From Alistipes sp. (GTDB lineage Bacteria > Bacteroidota > Bacteroidia > Bacteroidales > Rikenellaceae), in NCBI GenBank assembly GCA_017531305.1, contig JAFXLG010000033.1, positions 1 through 37,829 on the forward strand: a DNA stretch of 37,829 bases, written 5' to 3'. The first letter of the stretch is position 1. Each line of letters opens with the position of its first letter. The notes under the pieces were generated by a model. It was given only the letters and a program-made list of their open reading frames with translations. It was not told the origin of the DNA and did no database searches. Below, one piece after another: positions 1 through 8,139 of the stretch. Made by a program: the position numbers and the translations under genes.

Positions 1-129
1 ATATGTATCAAAAATATGTGGAAATTTGGGAACCATCAAAAAGCAGCCTGAAAGTGTTAAATTTTAGAATACACTGATAATTAAAGGTTTATATTTGGTT
101 ATTTCTGAATAGTTTTGGTTGTTTGGGGC

Positions 130-149
130 TTCTAAATACATTTTTAGAA
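130..149. repeat. Small inverted repeat over the stop codon of the LRR gene
   Basis: TTCTAAA (130-136) and TTTAGAA (143-149) form a 7-bp inverted repeat with a 6-nt loop across the stop codon. There is no GC-rich stem or long T run, so it is at best a weak terminator. The stretch 1-129 beyond it holds no gene that I can see; all frames carry stops. Confidence 0.3.
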
Positions 150-1460
150 TGCACTTTCCATGATGGTAGTAACAGACTCTGGTATAACAATTGATTCTAA
201 ATGATAACAATAACTAAATGTGCTAGGATGAATCATTATTACGCCTGCTGGAATCGTAATTGTTTTGAGACCGCCAGAAGTAAATGCCATTTCCTCAATT
301 TTAGTTACGCTATCAGGCAATGTGATATTTTGTAATTTTGTGCAACCACCAAAAGCGGCAAAACCAATTGTCGTAAGGCTTTTGGGGAGAACAATATTAG
401 CCAAATTCTCACATACACTAAAAGCATTTGAGCCTAATGTTGTTATACCTTCAGGCAAAGTTACACTCGCTAATGTCGCCTTACTGTTAAATGCTGATGC
501 GGGGATCTCTGTTAGGTTATTGCTAAATGTAATTACTCCCTTACCATTCTCATATATATGCGATACGATATTATTAGAAGCAAAACTTACTTCTATAAGT
601 TCACCATCTGTAGTGGTGTACCAAATCTGATTTTGTGGCATTATATTCCGTGAAATAATAATGACAGAATCATCAGAAAGAGTAATATAGATATAATTAT
701 TATCATAAATCACACTCTTAAACATAGAATCACCATCTACGCCATCTTTCCCATTTGTACCGTCTTGACCATTCTCACCTGTGGCTTTGTCAAGCTGAGT
801 CAAAGATGAACCGTTGTCATATGAGATATACCAATAACCATTCTCTATTTTAAGTTTAGGTGTAACACCGTCTTTACCGTCTGTGCCATTTACTCCATCC
901 TTACCATCTGTTCCATCAGCACCATCAACTCCGTCTTTTCCGTCTACGCCATCCTTGCCATCAACACCATGAGCCTTAACTTTATTTCCACCGTTATCGA
1001 GCAACCACTCGCCATCCAATGTCCAATAATAGAGCCCGTCAGTATCTTTGGCTACACCAATAACAGGAGTATAACCATCGGCACCGTTCTTTCCGTCTGT
1101 ACCATTAATTCCATCTTTGCCATCAGCTCCGTCTTTGCCGTCTACACCATCTTTACCATCCTTACCATGATAAATAGTCACAGAGCCACTCTTTGAGAAA
1201 GTGATGGTGTAACCAATAGTTTTGCCATCCTCTGTGATAGGTGAAATGTTAGTAACATAATCGTTATTTTGTAGTGCAGTCACAATCGTTTGCAAAGATG
1301 AAATGTTGGTATTCATCTGCTTACATAATTGTTCAAGAGTAGTGACTCGATCCTTAAGAGAATTGATCTCTTCCCAAATAAGGCTATCGTCAAAACTCTC
1401 ACTACAACCCACGGCAACAATCATTATTGCCGAGAGAAAATAGGTAAATAGTTTCTTCAT
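144..1460 (-). CDS. DUF4988 / collagen-like / BspA-type leucine-rich-repeat lipoprotein
   Basis: 438 aa. The start is the ATG at 1460, because it gives a lipoprotein signal with lipobox VAVGC (Cys19); an in-frame ATG at 1622 would add 54 residues with no signal peptide. Residues 25-97 form a coiled-coil-like DUF4988 (PL29-lyase N-terminal type) region. Three Gly-X-Y blocks rich in KDG/VDG/TDG follow (about 99-129, 165-199, 230-243), separated by two beta-rich segments. Residues 312-438 are BspA-like LRR_5 repeats (pattern LPxxVTTIxxxAF). It is probably exposed on the outer membrane and involved in adhesion or glycan binding; that role is inferred from the domains. The protein stops abruptly at ESAF, mid-repeat, so its C terminus may be shortened. 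A promoter and a structured leader of about 260 nt precede it. Confidence 0.85.
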   Translation of the reverse strand: MKKLFTYFLSAIMIVAVGCSESFDDSLIWEEINSLKDRVTTLEQLCKQMNTNISSLQTIVTALQNNDYVTNISPITEDGKTIGYTITFSKSGSVTIYHGKDGKDGVDGKDGADGKDGINGTDGKNGADGYTPVIGVAKDTDGLYYWTLDGEWLLDNGGNKVKAHGVDGKDGVDGKDGVDGADGTDGKDGVNGTDGKDGVTPKLKIENGYWYISYDNGSSLTQLDKATGENGQDGTNGKDGVDGDSMFKSVIYDNNYIYITLSDDSVIIISRNIMPQNQIWYTTTDGELIEVSFASNNIVSHIYENGKGVITFSNNLTEIPASAFNSKATLASVTLPEGITTLGSNAFSVCENLANIVLPKSLTTIGFAAFGGCTKLQNITLPDSVTKIEEMAFTSGGLKTITIPAGVIMIHPSTFSYCYHLESIVIPESVTTIMESAF

Positions 1461-1722
1461 AGTAAATTGATATTTAATTAATAGTAGTTCTCTCAATTTA
1501 CTATCCGCACCCCAATAGTGATTTATAAAAATGAAGAAAGCGTGGTGCTGAAAACTTATTTTAGGAGTTAGGCTCTGGTAAAGCCGCGAATATAAATAAG
1601 CAACAGCCCACGCCAAACCCATACAGGTATGACGCGAGAAGATGTCGGCTTATTCCCTATTCTAAATTTACCAGATTTAACTCCGAGAATAAACTTACAC
1701 TTTCCGTGTTTTGTTAATATGT
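1461..1722 (-). promoter_or_regulatory. Long structured 5' leader of the collagen-like lipoprotein gene
   Basis: If transcription starts about 6 nt after the -7 element at 1728-1735, the leader is about 260 nt long. Read on the minus strand it contains AATAAGC-c-GACA, which can pair with TGTTGCTTATT about 40 nt later. Inside lies a small hairpin CATAC-CT-GTATG, and GC-rich segments follow. An open frame runs through it into the gene (from 1622), but its residues look like a fortuitous extension rather than a signal peptide. Whether this is a cis-regulatory RNA or a translated leader cannot be decided from one copy. Confidence 0.4.
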
Positions 1723-1727
1723 TTCTA

Positions 1728-1760
1728 CAAAATTAATAAACATTCATGTAAAATACCAAA
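1728..1760 (-). promoter_or_regulatory. Bacteroidetes-type promoter for the collagen-like lipoprotein gene
   Basis: On the minus strand a -33 TTTG (1760-1757) and a -7 TAATTTTG (1735-1728) match the TTTG / TAnnTTTG pattern with a 21-bp spacer. This is slightly longer than the usual 19-20 bp. Confidence 0.5.
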
Positions 1761-1780
1761 TTACGCGTATCATTTTACAC

Positions 1781-1818
1781 AAAAAAAGAACCTCCACACT
1801 ATCGAAGTGCGGAAGTTC
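1781..1818 (-). terminator. Intrinsic terminator of the 93-aa gene
   Basis: Read on the minus strand, a 12-bp stem (GAACTTCCGCAC with GTGTGGAGGTTC, including G-U pairs) and a 7-nt loop are followed by seven T. It lies 28 bp after the stop codon of the 1846-2127 gene. Confidence 0.8.
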
Positions 1819-1845
1819 TATAAATAGTCAGAAAAGAGGACTACC

Positions 1846-2127
1846 CTACTTGTTGATCTGGCTAAGCTCCTCAAACAGACTGCCGTATGATGAAACCATA
1901 TCGCGGCGGAAAGCTGAGTAATACTTGCGAACCAATGATGCGTTGTGTGGCTCAGTTGGGTGGTTAGCCTTGTAATACAAAGCGTTACGCAACTCAACAG
2001 CCTTCTCCATAAGAGCTACAACTGCCTCCTCGTTTGAAGGCTGGAAATAGATTGCCATCTCGCAATCGAAAACAAACTCCTCCAAACGGTAGTCGATCTC
2101 CTTCTTAAGCACTCGTAAATTTGCCAT
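1846..2127 (-). CDS. Conserved hypothetical small protein (93 aa)
   Basis: A 93-residue, charged, probably all-alpha cytoplasmic protein with no signal peptide or membrane segment. It starts MANLRVLKKEIDYRLEEFVF and contains the aromatic-rich segment RKYYSAFRRDM near the C terminus. I have an impression of similar short proteins being conserved in Bacteroidales, but I do not recognise a function. It has its own promoter and its own terminator, so it is monocistronic. The clear start, codon use like its neighbours and both flanking signals make it a real gene. Confidence 0.8.
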   Translation of the reverse strand: MANLRVLKKEIDYRLEEFVFDCEMAIYFQPSNEEAVVALMEKAVELRNALYYKANHPTEPHNASLVRKYYSAFRRDMVSSYGSLFEELSQINK

Positions 2128-2166
2128 AATATAAATTGTTTTATTAAAATTTTACCATCTTAACTG

Positions 2167-2198
2167 CAAATATAATAAAACAATTCTGTTTTTGCAAG
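2167..2198 (-). promoter_or_regulatory. Promoter of the 93-aa gene
   Basis: A minus-strand -7 TATATTTG (2174-2167) has a CTTG at 2198-2195 in the -33 position, 20 bp away. This predicts a 5' UTR of about 30 nt. Confidence 0.55.
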
Positions 2199-2228
2199 TC
2201 GAAGCTACCTCTATTTCACGATGCTAAT

Positions 2229-3059
2229 TTATCGGCACTTGCCCGTATGGTGTTTACCATGTTTATGATGGTGCTTGCGAGGATTCATATCCACGATTAT
2301 GCCGATCATCTCATCCTCCACAATAACAGGGCATGAGCATCTTCGCTGTGGTTGTGGAGCTGGTTGAGGATCGGGCTTTTCGATTAAGGTGCGAAGTTCG
2401 AAAATAGTGTCGGTATTATAATACACAGTCATATCTACCCTACGCAGCGCAGGCAAAATCGAAGTGCGAAAAACGCTCCACACCGCAGGCATAGATTTAA
2501 GTTGTGACTCGATTGTCGGAGCGGCTGCCGAAGAATTAATAAGATCCAAGACCTTCTGTTTGTCGGCTATAGCAGAGCTCTCTACCCCACCATCGCACGC
2601 CTTCCACGGCTCAACAGCCGAGGATAACTGAACTTTATAGTGAGTTGAGGCATTAAATCGCGAATCCAACATATTACGGAACTTTTGCGCTCGACTCAAA
2701 GCCAAAGTCTCGTTGCTGCGAGCATTGCCATCGGGTGAGGCATAGCCGACAATCTCGATGCGTTGAACATGAATGGAGGTGTCTTGCTTAAGACCATTCA
2801 TAAACTTATCCAGCTCGGCAAGTTCCTCGGCATTCCCAGCGATAAGATTCGTAAGGCGCGATGCCGAGATACTATATTTGAGGGTATATCGCGCTTCATC
2901 GCCACTATGGCGCACAAGATAACGGCGCACAAGATAATCGCCTTCCTCGACCTGCGAGAGCAAAACGGTATCGCTTTGAGGCTGCTGTAACTCCTCAGCA
3001 GAGAGTGCGGTCAAGCCCAAAGCAAGACAAAAGATAATTGTTGTGTAAAGTGTTTTCAT
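2229..3059 (-). CDS. OmpA-family periplasmic/outer-membrane protein with His-rich tail
   Basis: 276 aa with a signal peptide (about 1-21, cleaved near LSA-EE). Residues 100-135 carry the OmpA C-terminal-like signature GYASPDG (105-111), followed by N-x(3)-L-x-L-S-x-x-R-A and a continuing helix. This motif binds peptidoglycan diaminopimelate in true OmpA domains. The domain is embedded mid-protein rather than terminal. After a PxP-rich linker (230-238), a short CSCPV segment and a tail with HHHKHGKHH could bind metal; that is inference. It probably anchors the envelope or is a surface scaffold. It is separated from the upstream DUF1080 gene by a strong terminator, so it is transcribed alone. 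Confidence 0.75.
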   Translation of the reverse strand: MKTLYTTIIFCLALGLTALSAEELQQPQSDTVLLSQVEEGDYLVRRYLVRHSGDEARYTLKYSISASRLTNLIAGNAEELAELDKFMNGLKQDTSIHVQRIEIVGYASPDGNARSNETLALSRAQKFRNMLDSRFNASTHYKVQLSSAVEPWKACDGGVESSAIADKQKVLDLINSSAAAPTIESQLKSMPAVWSVFRTSILPALRRVDMTVYYNTDTIFELRTLIEKPDPQPAPQPQRRCSCPVIVEDEMIGIIVDMNPRKHHHKHGKHHTGKCR

Positions 3060-3105
3060 AAGTGTTAAATTTAAATATCAACCTACCCAACACAACAATT
3101 GAACC

Positions 3106-3142
3106 AAAAAGGGACCGCTCAACAGGTTTGTTGAGCAGTCCC
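3106..3142 (-). terminator. Strong terminator after the DUF1080 gene
   Basis: The stem GGGAC-y-GCTCAACA / TGTTGAGC-r-GTCCC has a 4-nt loop. Read on the minus strand it is followed by TTTTT (3110-3106). It sits about 30 bp after the stop of the DUF1080 gene and before the start of the OmpA-like gene. Confidence 0.85.
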
Positions 3143-3174
3143 TATGTTATAAGGAACGTATATGAAACGACCCT

Positions 3175-3798
3175 TTACTTAATGTCGGTAATATAGATAT
3201 TGCGGAACTCGATTGGTCCACCCTCGCTCTGGAGTGCGATGTAACCCTCTGAGTGATCTCCCGTACACTCGTTCTGGAACTCGCCATTGATGTAAACCTT
3301 GATGTTCTTACCCTGACAGATAATCTCTGCCGTATTCCACTCACCAACAGGCTTCTCGCAATCCTTAACGCGATCCTTCACAGGGAAATCGCCGACACAC
3401 TCAACCTCAGCGATCTTGGCACCGCCCAACATCACATAGTCTCCTGCCTTGCCTGCACAAAGCTGGCACTCGATAGCCTCTGGCCAAACCTTATCGCCAT
3501 CCTGCACACGCTGGAAGAGTCCACTATTGGTACCCTCGCCGATCCAACGCCACTCAACATGGAGCTTATAATCGCCATACTTCTGAGCAGTACGCATATA
3601 ACCGAATGGCTTACCCACAATATGGATATTGCCATCCTTAACGCCATAGACATCACTTGTAGGAGTCTCATCCTCCAACACACATACCCAACCTGTGAGA
3701 TCTTTACCATTAAAAAGCTCCTTCTTAGAGCCGCCCTCGCAGCATGAAGTCACGACAGCAGTCAAGACCAATACCATCAAAATTGATTTTAGTTTCAT
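3175..3798 (-). CDS. DUF1080 (3-keto-disaccharide hydrolase-like) lipoprotein
   Basis: 207 aa. The lipoprotein signal ends at VVTSC (Cys19). The mature part matches the DUF1080 family: an N-terminal LFNGKDLTGW motif, a central GLFQRVQ segment, WNTAEIICQGKNIKVYINGE, and a C-terminal segment with IALQSEGGPIEFRNIYI. Family members are jelly-roll (concanavalin-like) secreted proteins; some hydrolyse 3-keto-glycosides, and the substrate here is unknown. It is full length for the family. It is monocistronic, divergent from the esterase operon and followed by its own terminator. Confidence 0.9.
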   Translation of the reverse strand: MKLKSILMVLVLTAVVTSCCEGGSKKELFNGKDLTGWVCVLEDETPTSDVYGVKDGNIHIVGKPFGYMRTAQKYGDYKLHVEWRWIGEGTNSGLFQRVQDGDKVWPEAIECQLCAGKAGDYVMLGGAKIAEVECVGDFPVKDRVKDCEKPVGEWNTAEIICQGKNIKVYINGEFQNECTGDHSEGYIALQSEGGPIEFRNIYITDIK

Positions 3799-3830
3799 AT
3801 CTTTCGTTTTTTACAATTTGTATCTTTCTG

Positions 3831-3838
3831 CAAAAATA
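3831..3838 (-). promoter_or_regulatory. -7 element for the DUF1080 gene
   Basis: Minus-strand TATTTTTG lies 33 bp upstream of the ATG. The -33 position holds only ATTG (3863-3860), so the promoter is partial. Confidence 0.45.
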
Positions 3839-3881
3839 GCCAATTATTTGACATTTTATCAATTTTTACACCCTTTTTATG

Positions 3882-3889
3882 TATATTTG
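3882..3889 (+). promoter_or_regulatory. -7 element for the esterase-peptidase operon
   Basis: TATATTTG matches TAnnTTTG. Transcription would start near 3895, which favours the ATG at 3921 over the GTG at 3900 or ATG at 3898 as the first start. There is no good -33 TTTG. Confidence 0.5.
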
Positions 3890-3920
3890 TGCTTAATATG
3901 TGGAAATAAACCCAAACAAT

Positions 3921-4811
3921 ATGAAGAGATTATTTATACTAATACTTCTTTCGTTTAGCTGCGCAACGGCATGGTCATGCGCAGACAACTATAACGAGTA
4001 TCGTAGCGACATCACTACTTCGGCACCAGAGAATGGATCAATCCAAGATGTAAAGGTGCATAGCGCGGCTATGAACAAGGATATTGACGTGAGAGTCATT
4101 CTGCCGAAAAATTATGCTCAGCTTAAGGATCTGCCGACAGTATATCTACTGCATGGACATAGCGGAAAGGCAAGCGATTGGGATGCAAATGGTAAGGTTA
4201 GCCGTTGGGTGGATCTATACAACGTAATACTTGTACTGCCTGATGGTGGTTACGACAGTTGGTATTTCGATGCGCCTGAAGACCCGACATATCGTTATGA
4301 GACATTTGTGAGCAAGGAGTTAATCGAGTATATAGATTCGCATTATAAGACCCGAGCCGATAGAAATTTCCGCGCCATTACAGGTCTCTCGATGGGTGGA
4401 CATGGTGCGATGTATCTTTCGATCCGTCATCAGGATGTATTCGGATCGGTGGGTAGCATCTCGGGAGGAGTAGATATTCGCCCATTCCCAGGGAATTGGG
4501 GTATCTCAAAAAGATTGGGAACGATAGAGGCAAAACCTGAGAATTGGGAGAAACATACGGTAATCAACTTGGTGGATGGCTTGAAGAATGGGGCTTTGAA
4601 TATCTTGATTGATTGCGGATCAGATGATTTCTTCTACAAGGTAAACTGCAATCTGCATGAAAAATTGCGCACGAACGGTATTGCCCACGATTTTTATATC
4701 CGCCCAGGAGCGCATAATTGGGATTATTGGCGTAACGCTATTCAATATCACCTGCTATTTTTTGACAACTGCTTCAAAAAGGCTGCGGCAAAACAATCTA
4801 ACAATAAATAA
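3921..4811 (+). CDS. Secreted esterase, alpha/beta-hydrolase (esterase D / feruloyl-esterase-like), copy 1
   Basis: 296 aa. The start is the ATG at 3921, which gives a clean signal peptide; the upstream in-frame GTG at 3900 adds seven polar residues. The sequence AWSC at 17-20 could be a lipobox or a signal-peptidase I site. Putative esterase family (PF00756): LLHGHSG oxyanion-side motif (77-83), nucleophile elbow GLSMGG with Ser157, a late Asp in DCGSDDFF and His in GAHNW. The family hydrolyses acyl or feruloyl esters and S-formylglutathione; export argues for carbohydrate ester or xenobiotic acyl substrates. It is the first gene of a four-gene operon and is followed after 8 bp by a close paralogue. 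Confidence 0.88.
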   Translation: MKRLFILILLSFSCATAWSCADNYNEYRSDITTSAPENGSIQDVKVHSAAMNKDIDVRVILPKNYAQLKDLPTVYLLHGHSGKASDWDANGKVSRWVDLYNVILVLPDGGYDSWYFDAPEDPTYRYETFVSKELIEYIDSHYKTRADRNFRAITGLSMGGHGAMYLSIRHQDVFGSVGSISGGVDIRPFPGNWGISKRLGTIEAKPENWEKHTVINLVDGLKNGALNILIDCGSDDFFYKVNCNLHEKLRTNGIAHDFYIRPGAHNWDYWRNAIQYHLLFFDNCFKKAAAKQSNNK

Positions 4812-4819
4812 CGAAGAGT

Positions 4820-5635
4820 ATGAAAAAGATATCTTTACTGCTTTTAGCCACGCTGAGTTGCACCCTATCATGGGCATTTCAGAGAGAAATCATAGCAGTA
4901 CACAGTCAGGCAATGAACAAAAATATCATGGTCACAGTATTGTTACCAGACGATTACCACACCAGCAAAGAGCGTTTGCCTGTTGTGTATGTAATACACG
5001 GCTTTAGCGACAACTACAAAAAGTGGGATGAGAATGCCAACGTAGGACGTTTCGCCGACCAATACAATATGATCATCGTTACGCCAGATGGAGGCTTCGA
5101 CAGCTGGTATTTCGATGCGCCAGAAGATACGACATATCGCTACGAGACCTTCGTAAGCAAGGAACTTATTGATTATATGGATTCGCGCTACCGAACAATC
5201 GCAGAGAGAAAGATGCGTGCCATCACAGGTCAGTCGATGGGAGGTCACGGAGCAATGTACCTAGCAATACGCCACAAAGATGTTTTTGGCTCGGTGGGTA
5301 GCACATCTGGAGGTTTGGATATACGTCCATTCCCAAAGAATTGGGGTATCTCGAAGCGTCTGGGAACAATCGAGGAGAAGCCTGAGAATTGGGAGAAGCA
5401 TACGGTAATCAATGTGGTTGACAGCCTAAAGAATGGAGAGTTGAATATCGTTTTCGATTGCGGATATGACGATTTCTTCTATCAGGTGAACTGCAATATG
5501 CACGAGAAACTCCTAAAGATGGGCATCGCTCACGACTTTTTCCGCCGCCCTGGCAACCATAGTTGGGGATATTGGAGCAATTCGATACAATACCATATGC
5601 TCTACTTCAACAACTGCTTCAGAGATATAAAGTAA
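4820..5635 (+). CDS. Secreted esterase, alpha/beta-hydrolase, copy 2
   Basis: 271 aa with a signal peptide (MKKISLLLLATLSCTLSWA). It is a tandem paralogue of the preceding gene: long identical stretches such as NWGISKRLGTIE and PENWEKHTVIN, and DGGxDSWYFDAPED conserved around position 90-102. Catalytic elements are VIHGFSD (58-64), GQSMGG with Ser139, an Asp in DCGYDDFF and His in GNHSW. Copy 1 has an extra N-terminal segment of about 25 residues that this copy lacks. The duplicate retains all catalytic residues, so both are probably active, perhaps on different acyl groups. The next gene follows after 21 bp. Confidence 0.88.
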   Translation: MKKISLLLLATLSCTLSWAFQREIIAVHSQAMNKNIMVTVLLPDDYHTSKERLPVVYVIHGFSDNYKKWDENANVGRFADQYNMIIVTPDGGFDSWYFDAPEDTTYRYETFVSKELIDYMDSRYRTIAERKMRAITGQSMGGHGAMYLAIRHKDVFGSVGSTSGGLDIRPFPKNWGISKRLGTIEEKPENWEKHTVINVVDSLKNGELNIVFDCGYDDFFYQVNCNMHEKLLKMGIAHDFFRRPGNHSWGYWSNSIQYHMLYFNNCFRDIK

Positions 5636-5656
5636 AACAATAAAAATCAATATATT

Positions 5657-8128
5657 ATGAAAAGAATTCTACCGCTTTTTCTGGCACTTATCCTGACTCA
5701 AGCGATATATGCCGCAACAGACGAAGAACGTGAGCAGACACGTACACGCAACCGTTACGAGTTGGCAGAGCGTTTTACAGCAGGCAAACTGCAGAATATG
5801 TTATTCTCGACAAGCGTTGATCCTCATTGGTTCAAGTCCGGCGAGAAGTTTTGGTATGAGTACAAGACTGGTGAGGGAAACCGCTGGTATGTAGTAGATC
5901 CAGCAGCCCGCAAGCAGGAGCCACTATTCGATCACGATAAATTGGCTGCTCAGATAACAGAGATTGTAAAGGATCCTTACATCGCATCGAAGTTGCCTAT
6001 TCGCAATTTGGATATAGATGAGGACGGTGAGACTTTCACTTTTGAGGTTACATCTTCTCAGGATGCAAAGCCAAAGAAACTCTCAAAAGAGGACTCATTA
6101 GCTGGCAAAAAGCCAAAGGAGGTCAGTGGCAAGGAGATATTCTACTTCTCGTATAACTACAAGACAAAGGATCTTAAACACCTAAAGGACAAGGAGAAAG
6201 AGACCAAATCGCTTCATTGGGCTTCGGTATCGCCTGACGGCAAGAGTGTGGTATATGCCAAGGATCTTAACCTCTACCGTATGTCTCGCGAAGATTACGA
6301 GAAGCTAAAGAAGGATGAGAAGGATTCAACCATCACCGAGATCCAGCTCACCAAGGATGGTGTAGCCGACTTCGGCTATGGTCAGCCATACAGCATTCTC
6401 AATACCGACTCGCTATGCGATGGCAAACGCAAGGGTGTTTATGGTCTTTGGTCGCCTGATTCACGTTACTTTGCAACAATCATCACCGATGAGCGCAAGG
6501 TAAAGGATTTGTGGGTAATCAACGCTATAGCTTCGCCACGTCCTACACTTGAGACCTACAAGTATCATATGCCTGGCGAGAAAGATGCACCACAGTATCA
6601 CCTTTACCTATTCGATATGCAGGATAACTCTCGCAAGGAGATTGCGACAGGTCGTTTCAAGGATCAGACACTCAGCATTGCGCGCAAGCCACGTGAGCAT
6701 AAGCAGCGTCATATGTATGATCAGCCAAGCGTATGGTTGGGAGATGAGAATCGCTTTTTTGTGACTCGCTCAAGCCGCGATTTGCACCGCATTGACATCT
6801 GCTCATACACCATCGGTCAGGACAGTTTAGCTCCTATCATCGAGGAGCGTATGAACTCATACATCGAGGTTCGCCCTCTCTCGGCTTTGGGCAATGGCAA
6901 GGAGCTGATCCAATGGAGCGAGCGTGACGGATGGGCTCACCTATATTTATATAACGATAAGGGCGAGCTGAAACGCCGCTTGACCGAAGGTCCATGGCAC
7001 GTTCACAACATCTTGAAGGTAGATGAGAAGAACCGTAAAGTATATTTCACTGCCATGGGTAAGGAGAAAGGCGAGAACCCATACTACCAGCACCTCTATT
7101 CGGTAAGTCTCGATTCAGGAGAGCCAAAGCTCCTAAACGAGGGAGATTATTTCCACACGCCACAAGTGGATGATGCTTGTCGCTACTTCGTTGACAACTA
7201 CTCAAGAGTGGATACAATCCCTGTGTCGGCACTCTACGACTGCTTGGGTAACAAGATCATGACACTTCAGCAGAGCGACTTCTCACAGCTCTTGGCAAAC
7301 GGTTATAAGTTCCCTGAGACATTTACCGTCAAGGCTGCCGATGGCGTAACAGATCTATATGGTGTAATGTATAAGCCTTTCGACTTCGACTCTACGAAGG
7401 TTTATCCTATCGTGGATTATGTATATCCTGGTCCTCAGGTTGAGGCTACTGAGTATCCTTTCACACGCATGACAGTCCGTACAGACCGCTTGGCGCAGGC
7501 TGGATTTATCGTAATCACAGTAGGTAACAGAGGTGGTCACCCCGATCGTTCGAAGTGGTACCACAACTACGGCTACGGCAATCTGCGCGACTATGGTTTG
7601 GCTGACCAGAAGGCTGCTATCGAGCAACTTGCAGCACGTCACGACTTCATCGACATCAACCGCGTAGGTATTCACGGTCACTCAGGAGGTGGATTTATGT
7701 CAACGGCTGCTATTTTGCAGTACCCTGACTTCTTCAAGGCTGCCGTTTCATGCGCAGGAAACCACGATAACCGCATCTACAACCGCTGGTGGAGCGAGAC
7801 TCACCACGGAGTGAAGGAGCAGGTTAACGACAAGGGCGATACAACTTTCGTTTATCACATCAGCACAAATCCTGAGCTGGCAAGCCGCTTGAAGGGTCAC
7901 TTGATGTTGGTACATGGTGATTTGGACAACAACGTACACCCTGGAAACACTACGCGCGTGGCTAACGCTCTGATTCGTGCCAACAAGCGTTTCGATATGC
8001 TCTATCTGCCAACTCAGCGTCACGGCTTCGGCGATATGAACGAGTATTTCTATTGGCGTTTGGTTGACCACTTTACAGATTATCTGATCGATGGTCGCAC
8101 AAAGCAGGTGGATATTCCTCAGCGTTAA
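5657..8128 (+). CDS. S9 family prolyl oligopeptidase / dipeptidyl-peptidase IV-like protease
   Basis: 823 aa, the usual length for bacterial DPP-IV-like proteins. A signal peptide (about 1-19) directs it to the periplasm or surface. The N-terminal two thirds is a DPPIV_N beta-propeller with repeated SPDGK/SPDSRYFA blade motifs. The C-terminal alpha/beta-hydrolase domain has Ser676 in GHSGGG, Asp757 in HGDLDNNVHP and His789 in QRHGFG, the complete triad in the S9 order. It should remove dipeptides or cleave near Pro/Ala in short peptides. It is third in an operon with two esterases and a DUF6528 lipoprotein. A Lys/Glu-rich charged insert lies around residues 135-190. Confidence 0.93.
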   Translation: MKRILPLFLALILTQAIYAATDEEREQTRTRNRYELAERFTAGKLQNMLFSTSVDPHWFKSGEKFWYEYKTGEGNRWYVVDPAARKQEPLFDHDKLAAQITEIVKDPYIASKLPIRNLDIDEDGETFTFEVTSSQDAKPKKLSKEDSLAGKKPKEVSGKEIFYFSYNYKTKDLKHLKDKEKETKSLHWASVSPDGKSVVYAKDLNLYRMSREDYEKLKKDEKDSTITEIQLTKDGVADFGYGQPYSILNTDSLCDGKRKGVYGLWSPDSRYFATIITDERKVKDLWVINAIASPRPTLETYKYHMPGEKDAPQYHLYLFDMQDNSRKEIATGRFKDQTLSIARKPREHKQRHMYDQPSVWLGDENRFFVTRSSRDLHRIDICSYTIGQDSLAPIIEERMNSYIEVRPLSALGNGKELIQWSERDGWAHLYLYNDKGELKRRLTEGPWHVHNILKVDEKNRKVYFTAMGKEKGENPYYQHLYSVSLDSGEPKLLNEGDYFHTPQVDDACRYFVDNYSRVDTIPVSALYDCLGNKIMTLQQSDFSQLLANGYKFPETFTVKAADGVTDLYGVMYKPFDFDSTKVYPIVDYVYPGPQVEATEYPFTRMTVRTDRLAQAGFIVITVGNRGGHPDRSKWYHNYGYGNLRDYGLADQKAAIEQLAARHDFIDINRVGIHGHSGGGFMSTAAILQYPDFFKAAVSCAGNHDNRIYNRWWSETHHGVKEQVNDKGDTTFVYHISTNPELASRLKGHLMLVHGDLDNNVHPGNTTRVANALIRANKRFDMLYLPTQRHGFGDMNEYFYWRLVDHFTDYLIDGRTKQVDIPQR

Positions 8129-8139
8129 ACTTTTGAGTG

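Noticed and set aside
860-1175. Dense short repeats that could suggest a CRISPR or tandem-repeat array
   Set aside because: The period is 9 or a multiple of it and the frame encodes Gly-X-Y collagen-like repeats on the minus strand. There are no equal-length unique spacers.
4657-5007. A 116-codon frame spanning the junction of the two esterase genes
   Set aside because: It overlaps both real genes in another frame and shows no signal peptide or recognisable motif.
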